DNA of 64,000 bases. Source: Chrysopilus asiliformis (lineage: Eukaryota; Arthropoda; Insecta; Diptera; Rhagionidae). This document shows, piece after piece, positions 43,192 through 54,154 of this stretch (positions within the stretch are counted from its first letter, which is position 1; each line of letters opens with the position of its first letter). Under the pieces are notes generated by a model. That model was not told the DNA's origin. It made no database searches and saw nothing but the letters and a program-made list of their open reading frames with translations. Where the stretch lies: the NCBI GenBank assembly GCA_964034945.1, contig OZ035960.1:102416733-102480732 (forward strand), in the 5' to 3' direction. Position numbers and translations under genes: made by a program.

Positions 43192-43940
43192 AACGTTACG
43201 CTTTTTTTCGTTTGCAAGTAGTAACTTTAACGATTTCTGAATTATAGGAAAATCTCGTTACTTTTTAGAAATGTCAATATTTTCAAAATTTCATAGCTCG
43301 CGAATGGTGGGACGCTAGCTTCTTCATTTATTGAGATAGGACTAAATGCAATATCTGATATCTGTATCAGAAACTACAAAGAACCCAATTTGGAAAAAAA
43401 CTGGACATAAGGCAGGTGACCTCTGGGCTACAGAAATGTTTTATGGAAAAGCCGTTGATAATTTAAAAATGCTAAACTTTTTTCGTTTTTTTTAACTTCT
43501 ACACTATAATTTTTTGACTTCTACATCAAAATATATTTCACTACATTTGATTGTGATTTTTATGATAACAATATTGTAAGTGTTAAATTGTTTAAATACA
43601 AAAACGAAAATAAATATTATTCACACTATAAAAAATCAAATTCTGTTAAAAAAAAACTATTTGCAAAATTGCCTAGCAATTAACTCGCAATATCAGAATT
43701 TCCTTATCAAGATATCTATTAATACTCGTATTTAAGAGCATAATTAATAAATGTGTAAATGACCGTTGCTAATACCACTTTTAATTAATCAGTGATTATA
43801 CTTGTACATACACTCAGAGAAAAAATCCAATGTAATTCGTATTGCATTTCGTATTTTAAATTTTAGAGATGTAAATTTTTCGTGTAAAATGTTTGTGTTA
43901 TTCCTAATATAATTTTGTATCCTATCCTATAATATAATAC
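43192..43940. other. Noncoding AT-rich DNA
   Basis: No supported gene. It starts with CGTTA-rich sequence related to the amplicon tail and the zinc-finger intron. The rest is AT-rich without structure that I can identify. Confidence 0.35.
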
Positions 43941-43943
43941 GAG

Positions 43944-44500
43944 GAATGTTTGCACAACGATCTCGAAAACCCGCGTAACGATTTTCACGAAACTTGAAGG
44001 CTAGGGAATTTCGGGGACAAAAAACCGATCTAGATAGTTCTCACCTCTGAGAAAATTCCCCTCGATACCCCTCGCCTGGTATCTTCGAATTGGGTGGTCC
44101 GATTTTCATGAAACTTTACAGTATTACTAAGGGGGCTGAGGGCTTTCGATTTCTCCACTACAAACCTGACTTTTCCCTCCCCCCGATACCCCTCACCTGT
44201 TATCTTCGAATTGGGTGGTCCGATTTTAATGAAACTTTACAGTATTACTAAGGGGGCTAAGGGCTTTAGATTTCTCCACTACAAACCTTACTTTTCCCTC
44301 CCTTCGATACCCCTCGCCTGGTATCTTCGAATTGGTTGGTTCGATCTTAATGAAACTTTACCATATTACTAAGGGGGCTGGGGGCTTTCGATTTTTCCAC
44401 CACAAACCTGAATTTTCCCTCCCCTCGATACCCCTCGCCTGGTATCTTCGAGTTTCGTGAAGGTATCTTAATGAAAATTCGCAATATTGCTGGGGAGTAA
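43944..44500. repeat. Tandem repeat of a roughly 117-bp unit (four full units)
   Basis: Units begin GATACCCCTCGCCTGGTATC at about 44074, 44190, 44307 and 44426. Each runs through TCGAATTGGGTGGTCCGATT, ATGAAACTTTACAGTATTAC and AAGGGGGCT. A diverged leading unit occupies 43944-44073. The last unit is also diverged. No coding content. Confidence 0.8.
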
Positions 44501-45068
44501 GGTTTTTCGATATTCATTCTAAAAATATCACTTTTTAGATATCTATCGGCAGCGATAAATAGTAATTACAAAACAATCAAGTTTCCTGAACCTCATTATA
44601 CGAATCATGTTGCAATTACAATTGGATTCAATTACTCAGAGACAAAACGTTCCGAAATTAATTTCCCTGCTAAAAAATGCATTGAAAATTATTTTCCTGC
44701 TAAGAAATGCCACGAAATTAATTTTCCTGTGTAAAAAAGGCTTCGGAAATAATTTTTCAACTTCGAATTGACCTTCAAGCAGGGCCGTATCGAAGGCTCT
44801 GGATTGGGGGGGGAGACATCTCAATTTTCCCAACTCGAACATCTGATTTTTCCTAACTAGGATGTACCTAATAAAAATTCCTTTTCCTTGCCCAGAATCT
44901 CTGACCAGAAATTAAAATAAAGAATAATGGTTATGTTAACATATTGTAATTTTTTTTTATTTTTCACATACAATTAAATAAAGGGTAAACACTAATAATC
45001 TTATGCGACCCTTGAGAGAAAAGATAACCGTTGAAGATGACTTCAACTAGAGTCTGTACATATCTAAT

Positions 45069-45257
45069 TTATAGTACATGGATTCGTCTTTCCTTTAACT
45101 TTGCCCATGCCGAAACAAATTTCGTAAGGTCAATTGTATCAGTTAGGTCTTTTTCGCTGTGTAGTATCATTAAAGAACTCAGTCTTTCGTCTCCCATAGT
45201 CACCCTTAGAACGCTTTTCACCAGTTTTAGCTGGCTGAATTTGCGCTCATTCGTAGC
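45069..45257 (-). pseudogene. hAT transposase C-terminal dimerisation fragment
   Basis: The - strand encodes about 62 residues ending in a stop at 45069. They contain NERKFSQLKLVKSVLR, then MGDERLSSLMIL and a C-terminal Leu/Lys-rich helix, matching the conserved pattern of the hAT C-terminal dimerisation region (ERxFSxLKLIKxxLRxxMxxxRL). The upstream catalytic part is missing or disrupted, with the MITE insertion lying just beyond. The element cannot make transposase. Confidence 0.85.
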
Positions 45258-45310
45258 TATTCATTTGTTTAAAAAATCCGAACACCGATGGTAAAACAAT
45301 TACACATATA

Positions 45311-45991
45311 CGGCCCTATTCCAGGATCCGTCGTAGCTACGATTTTCGGAGAATTCGTGAAGATGGTATTCCACGATCCGAAGGAATTAAATTAATTTCG
45401 AAAACATTACGAATCGGAATATCTGGTATCATAGAATCCGACGCAATCGATCTTTTGACAGCTAAACCTACGAAAAATTTTTGCTTCGTAACTTCATTTT
45501 CTTATGATTTTAGCTCAATATATGGCCTGAATTGTACAACAAAAAGCAATTTTAACATTTTTATTTGTTTATTTAGTATTAGTGTAACTTTTAACACATT
45601 AAGAGGAAATATTTTAGAAAAAAGAGCAATGTGAGTATTCCTAAGTATCCGTTATTTGTTGTCGTTTTCATTCCACTATTAAAGTCCTTCACTTCGATAA
45701 ATCTTCTTCCAGACACAAAGTTGCAAACGCTGCAGAATCCATTATTAATAACAATTTTCGTTTTAAGTCAAGAAAGTTACATTTTTCACGAAACTATTCC
45801 ATGTCAGAAATCTATTCCTTATGAGTTTTGCATAGGGACCTTTTTACAAAGACATTTATTTTTCGAAATTAGATTTTAATCAGGCACCACTAAGTTCAAT
45901 TCCGTTCGGATCGTGGAATACTGATTTCTTCGTATTCGTAACGTAGTTAGTTCTTCGTAATAAAGCTACGACGGATTCTGGAATCGGGCCG
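45311..45991. mobile_element. 681-bp TIR element (third copy, inverted, inside hAT)
   Basis: Opposite orientation to 6810-7490 and the same length, flanked by ATA (45308-45310 and 45992-45994). Its insertion inside the hAT shows it is mobile on its own and younger than the hAT. The two open frames seen in the other copies are kept, on the + strand here. Confidence 0.8.
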
Positions 45992-47010
45992 ATATTTTCA
46001 AAACTCACCGTTTCAGCACGAATATACTAGATCGCTCGATTTGCTGTCTCAAATGGTCCCATTTCAATACAGTTCAGTGAATCAAAACGAGTCAAGTAAG
46101 AGCGAGATAACCGTATGAAAACAAATATACCCCTCTCGTTTAAACTGTGAGCTGTCAAAGGAAAATAGACTTTCGGAATGGTGTTGGCACCTAAAGTTAG
46201 TCTCAAACTTGTGAAATTTGATTTTCGCGGCAGACGAAATTTGAATTTCGCGAGATTATACAGTTCAGTGGATGCGTTTAACTATGATAAAGAGGGACAA
46301 TTTTTCAGCAGAGCTTTGTATGGTGACAGTTGTTCTATGTTATATAGTTCTGTGCCATAAACTGATGAGAACATTATACTCCTCCCACGGTCGAGTGTCT
46401 ACTCTTTCAAAGCCTTTTATTCATTCTCTCCCAACTCGCTGTGACGCTGTTGCCAAAGCAGAATGGTATGTGTAAAAAAGAAACAAGTCATAAAACAGGC
46501 GTATGTTCACTAATAGAAAATATGAGGTAGAAAAAGACAAGTTGGGATTTTGGAAAATCAACTAAAGAGATTTCCCAACTTGGGAAATCTCACATCTTTA
46601 ACACTAGATTGTTCAAGCAAGTCATCTTGACTGCTTGACTTCCTTGGGCAACCTAGTGTTAAGAAGTGAGATTTCCCAACTTCTAAAGGTCAAATTCCCA
46701 ACTGAAGACTTATTGGGGGGGGAGCCTCCCCCCCCATCCCCCCCCCAGTCGGTACGGCCCTGCCTTCAAGGATCCGGAAAAGTAATTTCCTTCTTAAAAA
46801 ATGCCTGAAATAACTTTTGTTTGCTAAAAAAGGCTTCTAAATTGTGTTTTCGATTTATAAAAAGCCTCTGTATTAATTTTCCAGCTTAAAAATGGCCCAG
46901 AATTATTTTTTTTAAATAATTTTTCAAGTTTGTATGTAAATTTTGTTCTCGAAAACGGCTCTATGGATTTTGATCAAATTTGGGTATTTATAGTTTTCGG
47001 AAGATTCCCT

Positions 47011-49650
47011 AAGGCCTTGTAAGGATAGGGTGACAATATTTTTTTTAGTTTGAATCCGGGATAGATGACGGAGGAGGAAATTAACTTCATAATGTGAATC
47101 TCTACTTTTTTCTCAAAAAAAAATCAGCAAAAGGAGGAGCATGGCTCGGTGTTCCTGGTACTGTTTTATAATAACATGATTTTCAAATACAAAATGATCA
47201 CGCGGAAGGATAAAATCACACTTTTTCAAATGTAAAATAATATTTTTTTTAATCACTTAAGTTGTAAATTTTACAATTTATTGCAATTGCGCCGTTTTAT
47301 AGTGAAAATCGTAAAATCCTTCGCGTTTTATATCATTTGGCGCCTCTCTTTTCTCTCAGTGTACAGTCAAATAGATATCAAAACTAATTCATTATTTGAT
47401 TATGCTTCACTGAAATGAAAAAGTTCTTTTTTTTTGTTTAAACGAGATCTATTTTTGTACTCGAGTATAATAAACAATTAAATCATAATAATTTCTGTGA
47501 TTGTGAGATGATAACAAAAACAGGCGTTTCTCGGGTAATTGGAAAAATCTGATTCAATTTTTTTATTAGTAGAGTGAACGCAATATGACCGAAAACGTGT
47601 TTGTGTGAATTTTAATTCGAAAAAGAACCGAATTTCAAATCGAATTCAAGTAAAAGCTCTCCGTTCGACAGGAGAAAACTCACCAAACTGAATTGACGGA
47701 TGAATTTCTATTTTTATTTAACGCTGGCCATGCTTTTGATTCCCCCTAAAGGAATTTTCCGGGTGATGAAAGGTGATTTTCCAACCAACCAACCAACCCC
47801 CAGACAAAAAGTCATATTGACTGCATCGATGACGGCAAACCGATGAACTTTTTGTGCATCGGAAACTGTTTTTCCTCCCCCTGTGCCACTTTTGACCGTT
47901 TGCCAACGGAATTTTTCGATAGCGTCGACGCATTGAAAAAGTTTTTCCCCGTTCTTTTTCCGAATTTTCCAACTCAACCGTTTTGTTGTCTCGCACACAT
48001 TTCGCTCTTTTGACGTGTGTCAGTGTACACTTAGTATCTGAATTTTTTCCTACTTTTGTGTGCATCAAATTTTCTTTTTCATAAGTTTGTGAGCGGAACA
48101 GAAAAAATGGTTTTTTTCTCAGTCGTACGCCAAACGATTGAACATTCAATCGACGTAAGACATAATTTCGCCGCGGAAATTTTCAAAAAATTATCAGAAA
48201 GTTTCTCTCGATTTTCCACGGTGTAATGAATTTTGTGTTACTACAGATAATCAAGGAAATGGTGTGTTTGCGAAAATTCCCTGAATATCGCTGAAACTTC
48301 CGGTATCGCAGTGTTTTGGAAGTGAATCACTTTGAGTGAAGGAAAATTTTACCTTTATGGGTGACATAATTTTCACCAAAAAGCAAAAACAAAATAAAAA
48401 AAAATATAGTTCGATTTTTCAGGCTCTTTTAGTCTCCTCTGTCCGTGCAAGCCAAAAAGAAACTTGCTTTTCTTCTGTGTAACCACACTCGAGCTTCAAA
48501 TGTGTTAAGCAACACTTCTGCCCATGTGTTTATTTGCAAAGTGCGGGGCGGGTGGTAGATCAGAGAATGAAAAAAAAAATATTTAGTTTCAGCAAAAGTG
48601 TCATGTGTGCCAAAAAAAAAATAATACGAAAATTTCTGAGACATAGAAATATGTAAACATGGAAAATGAGTGAAAAACCGTCCTCGTTCAGATGTTTTGT
48701 TATTGGTCACATTTTTGAGAAATGAAAAAAAAAACTTTTATCTTTTATGTTACCTCAAATTTCCTTATTTTTCAAATACTAATGAAATCCCTGTCATTTA
48801 TCTGCCACTGGCCGTTGTTAAATTTCGAATTTCGCGAAAAATGTCTTTGATATGAAATGTCAACTTGTGGGAAAACTATTTTCGGCACTAAAAAGAAATT
48901 ACCACAGTCAGTTTATTACACCATTATGCTGAATTTGCTTGCATTTCGTAATAAAATGTTTAGCGATGAATGAGATTTATTTGATTTTAATTCGCTGAGT
49001 GTGAAAAACGTAATCAATTGTCGTATTTAATTTACTTCAAAACGTATTTGCGATTTTTTTTTGCACGCCAATTTAGTGGTTTGTACTGAAAATAGCTTGA
49101 TGTTGGCTCATGTGAAAAACCCGCTATAGTTTCAATAATAACGGACAATAACTGCTAACTTTTTTGCGTCACCTTGTTTTGAAACTTCAACCAAAGATTG
49201 GGTAAATAAAGATAAGAATACTATAAATGTAGTAGAACAAATGTTGGGGTCCAAAACAGCAAAATTGTCGACCCTAAAATCTCCCGGTTGGTGCAATTGC
49301 CCAGATTGTGCCCCCTGGATCAGGCCCTGTTTTTACGCATACAACCAAAAATCAAATGGCGGTTGTCAGGTGCCATTTTCTACAAATTAATTATGCCAAG
49401 TTACCCATCGTGTGGGGTCTTAAATGAAAGGACTTGGAAAAATAATCATAAATTCGGTTTTCAAAATTCGTAACGAAGTAAAGAATTTTTTTTACGCTTT
49501 TATTAAAACCAAAGAAAAGTTTTTTACAATTGCCAGAGGCCAATCATGAAATACTCTATATGAGGACAGGAAATGTTTTTATTTAAGCCTTGAGGAAAGC
49601 TACAATTGCCAAGGGCCAATCATTAAATACTGTATATTTTTATTTAAAAA
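47011..49650. other. Noncoding DNA without recognised genes
   Basis: AT-rich sequence with poly(A/T) runs and no ORF that I can support. The longest (143 codons, - strand, 47718-48149) is basic, has no recognisable domain and shows no splice context. Possibly intergenic or intronic. Confidence 0.4.
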
Positions 49651-49654
49651 AAAA

Positions 49655-50110
49655 AGTTGGAAAAAGGGGGAAAGAGTTGTCCGATTATATTTTGATGTAT
49701 GGAATGGTTATGTAAAATCTTATTCTAAACACATTTTGTCTATAAATTTTTCAGTACGATGCACTGTTTTCGAGAAAATCACTCAAAACTATTTAATTTG
49801 TATGGTGAGGGGGGAAGGAATGGTCCAATTGACTTTTGATGTATGGAAAAGTTAGGTAGAATCTTATTCTAAACACATTTTGTCTTTATAAATTTTTTGA
49901 TACTATGCACCGTTTACCAGAAAATAGAAAAAAGGTTACAGTTTGTATGGTAGAGGCGGGAAGGAGTGATCCAACTGGACTTTGATGTATAGATAAGCTA
50001 TGTAAACACCTATTCTAAACACATTTTACCTTTATACAATTTTCAATACGACTCACCGTTTTCAAGAAAATTGCAAAAAAACTGTTCTGTTTGTATGGGG
50101 GGCGCTGGAA
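49655..50110. repeat. Tandem repeat of a roughly 147-bp unit (three units)
   Basis: Each unit contains GACTTTTGATGTATGGAAAA or a variant, TTATTCTAAACACATTTTGT and a GTTTGTATGGTGAGGGGGGA-like end. Landmarks lie at about 49799, 49948 and 50091. Diverged, noncoding. Confidence 0.7.
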
Positions 50111-50142
50111 GAAATGGTCCTATTTTGCCCTTTCAAGAACTA

Positions 50143-50481
50143 AAGGCTCAACTATGATAGACATAAGAACGCATATGTAGCTGCATATGTCATTTCCAGA
50201 ATAAGAAAGTCAATGTTATTACCCACAATAGACATGTGCCACTTTCAAACCTTCGTTAAACTTTCGTTAAGCATGAATAATTCGACACAAATGGAACTGG
50301 CATATGTAAATAGTGAACATAACCTAAAATTATAGTGTGAATTTAATAATATTGGTTCCATATTAATTTCCACTTGTGGTAAAATGAAGATTAGCTTTTA
50401 TGTTGAGAGCTATGTATGTCAACATTCGTTGGGAATTTGACATTTACATATGCGCTCTTATGTCTATCATAGTTGAGCCTT
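50143..50481. mobile_element. TIR MITE with AAGGCTCAAC ends and TA duplication
   Basis: About 339 bp. Both ends read AAGGCTCAACTATGATAGAC going inward and stay matched for about 38 bases through a CGCATATGTA motif. TA flanks both sides. No ORF. Confidence 0.75.
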
Positions 50482-50554
50482 TAGCCTAGCCATTTACGAG
50501 AAACGTAACTATACAAAATTTCAAGTCTCTAGCTCAATCTTTTCGAAAGTTGTG

Positions 50555-50792
50555 ATGTTCACGGACAGACAAACAGACGGACAGATAGACAGACGGAAAG
50601 ACAGACGAATAAAGAGACGGACAGACAGACGGACAGACAGACGGACAGACAAACAAACGGACAAACAGACGGACAGACAGACGCAGAGACAGACGGACAG
50701 ACAAACAAACGGACAAACAGACGGACAGACAAACAAACGGACAAACAGACGGACAGATAGACGGACAAACAGACGGACGGACGGATATGCGG
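50555..50792. repeat. (GACAGACG)n-type microsatellite
   Basis: About 240 bp of imperfect GACAGACG/GACAAACG repeats. On the other strand this is a (GTCY)n tract. The flank (CTAGCTCAATCTTTTCGAAA) resembles the element-associated flanks of such tracts. Open frames in every frame are artefacts. Confidence 0.85.
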
Positions 50793-50963
50793 AAATCAAT
50801 CCCAACACCCTGTTGTAGTTCATTTTTGTGTCCGACGATTAATCAATACAAACGGTATACTAAATCTAATATAGTTCTATATATGAAGTATATAATTGGT
50901 TCCTTGGGTTACGCGGTCATCAAATTAAACTAGTTAATTCTTTTTAGAACATTTTTATTAAAT

Positions 50964-51007
50964 GCCTCAACGTTTCGCCTACTGTCGTCAGGCTTCTTCA
51001 GGAGGAC
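50964..51007 (-). ncRNA. Hammerhead-ribozyme-like motif, left arm
   Basis: On the - strand this reads GTCCTC, then CTGAAGA (the CUGANGA core), a stem II of GCCT/AGGC around a 9-base loop, then GAAAC, GTT and GAGG pairing with CCTC as stem I. Penelope-like elements are known to carry such hammerheads. Stem III is only CG, so cleavage would need a dimer, as proposed for other short-stem-III hammerheads. Same strand as the GIY-YIG ORF and downstream of it. Confidence 0.6.
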
Positions 51008-51291
51008 TTTTCTTCCTGCCAATGCACTTTGTTAATACAATTTATTTTATAAAAGATTTTTTACTCACAATTAATGTAAAAATGAAAAAGAACAGAATCT
51101 ACATGTATCACTTTTTCACTAATAATAAATAAATAAAACAATAAACAGTGAAACATGAAAATTAAATAAATGAATAAATTAAAGTTTTTTATCGTCGAGT
51201 TTGCTAAAATATTGTGTCCGGAATCAGGACATCCGCCTTTGTCAATGTTAAAACAAGAACTTTTTTGTGTGTCGAATTTAAAAATTATTGT

Positions 51292-52404
51292 TCAATTTCT
51301 CTTTAGGAGAGCACAGTACGTTTCATTTATGTTGTCAGTGTCCGATCTTTTATTGATTGTATCGTCAGATTGGTAAATGTGTAGAGCTTCTAACGTCATT
51401 CGTTTTTGATAATTATTCTCTTTGCATAAAATTTTAACGGAAGCATAATCAGGAGTATGTTCTAAAGATAAGCAATGTTCTGCTAGAGCCGTCTTGTTTA
51501 TATTTTTGGACTTTATGTCGGATTTATGACCGGAAAGTCGACTTTTTAAAAACTGTCCTGTCGTTCCGATGTAGTTTGCATTACAAGCATTGCTACTATT
51601 ACCCGCACATGAAATTTTATAAACAATGTTTGATTCACAATCTTTCGGAATCCTGTCTTTTAGTTTTGTGTAACAATTTTTAACAGTTTTTAACGGCCTA
51701 TATGCCAGTGTTATGTTACTATTATAATTTTTAAAAACCTTACCTATGTTTTCCGAAAGATTGGGAATATAATTGACGCTTTTGTATATTTTTGGCTCTG
51801 AGTTATTTGGAGACATATCAACACTGCTAGAATTTAACTTTTGGTTTATTTTTTCTTTAACTATGTTGATATGCCTTTTTATAAATTCAATTGGATATCC
51901 ATTGTTTTTTAGATTCTCAGTAATAGATTTTATGTTTTTCCCGTGAAATTTTTCATTACTGATGGTCAAGACTTTATGAATAAAATTTTCCACTGTATTG
52001 ATTTTTTGATGTTTCGGATGATGCGAGTGGAAATTAATTAGACGACCTGATGCTGTTGGTTTTTGGTACCAATCAAATATTAATTTGTTCTCACATCGCA
52101 TCACCTTAACATCCAAGAAAGGTAGCATGTTTTCAACTTCTTCCTCCACCGTGAATTGTAGTTTTGAATGGAACCGATTGAGAGCGGTATGTAAAACGGA
52201 GACATTTTGTTTTGGTAAAACGGCAAACATATCGTCAACATATTTTAAAAAAATCTTAGGTGCTCTCCTAAAGAGAAATTGAACAATAATTTTTAAATTC
52301 GACACACAAAAAAGTTCTTGTTTTAACATTGACAAAGGCGGATGTCCTGATTCCGGACACAATATTTTAGCAAACTCGACGATAAAAAACTTTAATTTAT
52401 TCAT
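51292..52404 (-). CDS. Penelope-like RT (C-terminal part) and GIY-YIG endonuclease
   Basis: 370-residue open frame. Residues about 1-48 come from the inverted arm. Then comes IFLKYVDDMFAVLP, the RT active site with YVDD, and further RT motifs (LPFLDVKV). The C-terminal third carries a GIY-YIG-type nuclease: IVYKISC, a Cys-containing spacer, NYIGTTGQFLKSRLSGH with its Arg and His, and a later Glu in RMTLEALHIYQ. The protein would cut target DNA and prime reverse transcription, but the N-terminal RT fingers are absent, so this copy is a 5'-truncated, probably inactive derivative even though the frame is open. Confidence 0.85.
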   Translation of the reverse strand: MNKLKFFIVEFAKILCPESGHPPLSMLKQELFCVSNLKIIVQFLFRRAPKIFLKYVDDMFAVLPKQNVSVLHTALNRFHSKLQFTVEEEVENMLPFLDVKVMRCENKLIFDWYQKPTASGRLINFHSHHPKHQKINTVENFIHKVLTISNEKFHGKNIKSITENLKNNGYPIEFIKRHINIVKEKINQKLNSSSVDMSPNNSEPKIYKSVNYIPNLSENIGKVFKNYNSNITLAYRPLKTVKNCYTKLKDRIPKDCESNIVYKISCAGNSSNACNANYIGTTGQFLKSRLSGHKSDIKSKNINKTALAEHCLSLEHTPDYASVKILCKENNYQKRMTLEALHIYQSDDTINKRSDTDNINETYCALLKRN

Positions 52405-52566
52405 TTATTTAATTTTCATGTTTCACTGTTTATTGTTTTATTTATTTATTATTAGTGAAAAAGTGATACATGTAGATTCTGTTCTTTTTCATTTTTACAT
52501 TAATTGTGAGTAAAAAATCTTTTATAAAATAAATTGTATTAACAAAGTGCATTGGCAGGAAGAAAA

Positions 52567-52610
52567 GTCCTCCTGAAGAAGCCTGACGACAGTAGGCGAA
52601 ACGTTGAGGC
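52567..52610 (+). ncRNA. Hammerhead-ribozyme-like motif, right arm
   Basis: Exact inverted counterpart of 50964-51007, now on the + strand, with the same CTGAAGA core, GCCT/AGGC stem II, GAAAC and a CCTC/GAGG stem I. It is antisense to the ORF and upstream of it. Confidence 0.6.
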
Positions 52611-52777
52611 ATTTAATAAAAATGTTCTAAAAAGAATTAACTAGTTTAATTTGATGACCGCGTAACCCAAGGAACCAATTATATACTTCATAAATTGATC
52701 ATCGGTCGAGCTTAAAAAATGAATAGTTCTATATATTTCTCATATAGAGTATAAAAATGTACTAACAAGCAAAAAAT

Positions 52778-52882
52778 AAATTTTTGGGTATTGTGTATCA
52801 GAAATACAAGCGAGTTACAAACATAGAAAAATGAAAAAATAATTATCTCGCTTTTAATTCTGATACACAATGCCCAAAAATT
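52778..52882. mobile_element. Small inverted-repeat element
   Basis: The arms read AAATTTTTGGGTATTGTGTA...CAGAAATACAAGCGAG on the left and their near-perfect reverse complement on the right, around a short A-rich loop. About 105 bp. It could be a MITE remnant. Confidence 0.55.
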
Positions 52883-53999
52883 TCTTTTTTTCGCTTTTGG
52901 CATATTTTTTTGATAAATTTTTGTTTGGAAATATATTAAAATATTAAAAGAAGATATTAAAAGAATATTTGTTTGAAAATAGCAAGATATTTAAAATTAT
53001 CAGCACAAAGTTTATTTTCAAAATAATTTTGAATTATCATCGGTGATTTTTTCTTCTACCACAAACATTTTACTTTAATTAATTAATTTTTTTGTTGGAA
53101 AATTGCTAATTTTTGATGACATGAAAACAAAAACAAAAATCCCGTCGTTAAATTTCCCATTATTTCATTTAAATGAAAATTCTGTTCAACCAATCGCATT
53201 TAACAACAAAAACGTGACAACTAACTGTAAGTCGTATTCAATTGGCATACACGTTCTAGAATCTGAAAATAATATAAATAAAAGTCCTGTCACTTGTTAT
53301 TTACGCTGAGTAAGCTCTATCTACCCACGTGGTTTTTGTTATGTCATGTGGTACCCTGACTATATCCTTCAAAGAGATTTTATTTTTTTAAAATAAAAAG
53401 ATAAAAGGAAGCACAAAACAAATTTGCGTATATGTTTCGGAGAAAATATTTATTTTAGTAACGAAAGCGAATTCAAAGCACATCGTATATTCTCAACTGA
53501 GTTAAACGCGGGAAATTTGCTGTCCTCACCCACAAAATCCCATTCCAGGGAATTTTCGCAAACACGCACACGTTGTTTCAAACTCAACGAAACTTCCCGT
53601 TAAAAACACTCCCCTCCACAAATCATAAAAACCATGAGCTGAATTTCGTTAATTTAAAAGCTAAAAGCTTTTCCGGGTGTATTTTCTATGCGCAGGAGTT
53701 CGGAATCCTTGCCGGCCGGGTTTATTGCCGAACTTTTCAAATGAACTCGTCTGCAATTTTGACATTTAACCTAACGAAACTGAACGAAAAACGAAATCGA
53801 ATAATCGTTGCGCTCGGTGGTTTGATAGAAAATGCAGGAAACTGCTTTCGGTGTTGTTGGATTTTGTTCGATTTTTTGTTAATTTTCCGATTTATTTCGA
53901 TTAGTCGTGACCGTTAAATATTTAAGGCAAAAAATTAAAAATGTCTTCCATTACTGTTTTTAGTTAAATCAACGGCAATAGAGAAATAAGGAAGCTTTC
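52883..53999. other. Noncoding DNA
   Basis: No supported gene. A 114-codon + strand frame (53573-53917) has no recognisable domain and unremarkable composition. The region may be the upstream flank of the transcription start proposed at about 54155. Confidence 0.35.
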
Positions 54000-54124
54000 A
54001 GTGAATTGTGAAATAATAAAAAAAAAACATAATGATTCATAGTGTTTCTAGTGAAAACCCCTAATTGCGGAATATTGTGTGAAAGCCTGTATAAGGAATG
54101 AAACGAGTCCTTGTGAAAAGTTCT

Positions 54125-54132
54125 TATAAAAG
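54125..54132 (+). promoter_or_regulatory. Candidate TATA box
   Basis: TATAAAAG is a perfect core TATA element, 30 bases or so before a stretch that contains no ATG and ends in a strong splice donor. Transcription would start near 54155. This is inferred from sequence only. Confidence 0.4.
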
Positions 54133-54154
54133 GCTCGATTCTAGTTTAATTAAT

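Larger units (their letters stand above)
44780..46762. mobile_element. hAT element with 8-bp target duplication, degenerate
   Basis: The ends CAGGGCCGTA and TACGGCCCTG are perfect 10-bp TIRs, flanked by an exact 8-bp duplication CCTTCAAG (44772-44779 and 46763-46770). The CAGGG-type end and 8-bp duplication are hAT hallmarks. A G-rich and a C-rich tract lie just inside the two ends. The interior carries a transposase remnant (45069-45257, - strand), a nested 681-bp MITE (45311-45991) and subterminal GAGATTTCCCAACTT inverted repeats (about 46570-46700). Confidence 0.9.
44620..47010. repeat. Degenerate short tandem repeat split by the hAT insertion
   Basis: A unit of about 30-35 bp on the pattern TAAAAAATGCATTGAAA plus TTATTTTCCTGC recurs at 44630-44779 and resumes at 46771-46930 after the hAT element. 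The original tract was therefore continuous before the insertion. Confidence 0.5.
50885..52722 (-). mobile_element. Penelope-like retroelement with inverted arms
   Basis: Two 431-bp inverted arms (50884-51314 and 52260-52690) flank about 945 bp of unique coding sequence. A one-sided extension of about 33 bp (52690-52722) follows the right arm. The insertion is bracketed by a 14-bp duplication ATAGTTCTATATAT (50871-50884 and 52723-52736). Inverted or tandem terminal repeats, a short one-sided extension, a GIY-YIG ORF and hammerhead-like motifs are all typical of Penelope-like elements. The 5' coding part, including most of the RT, is missing. Confidence 0.88.

Noticed and set aside
47714..48149. 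143-codon - strand ORF with basic composition
   Set aside because: A second overlapping frame is equally open. No domain, splice context or repeat conservation supports it.
53573..53917. 114-codon + strand ORF
   Set aside because: No domain, no conserved neighbour and no splice evidence. Likely a chance frame upstream of the candidate promoter.
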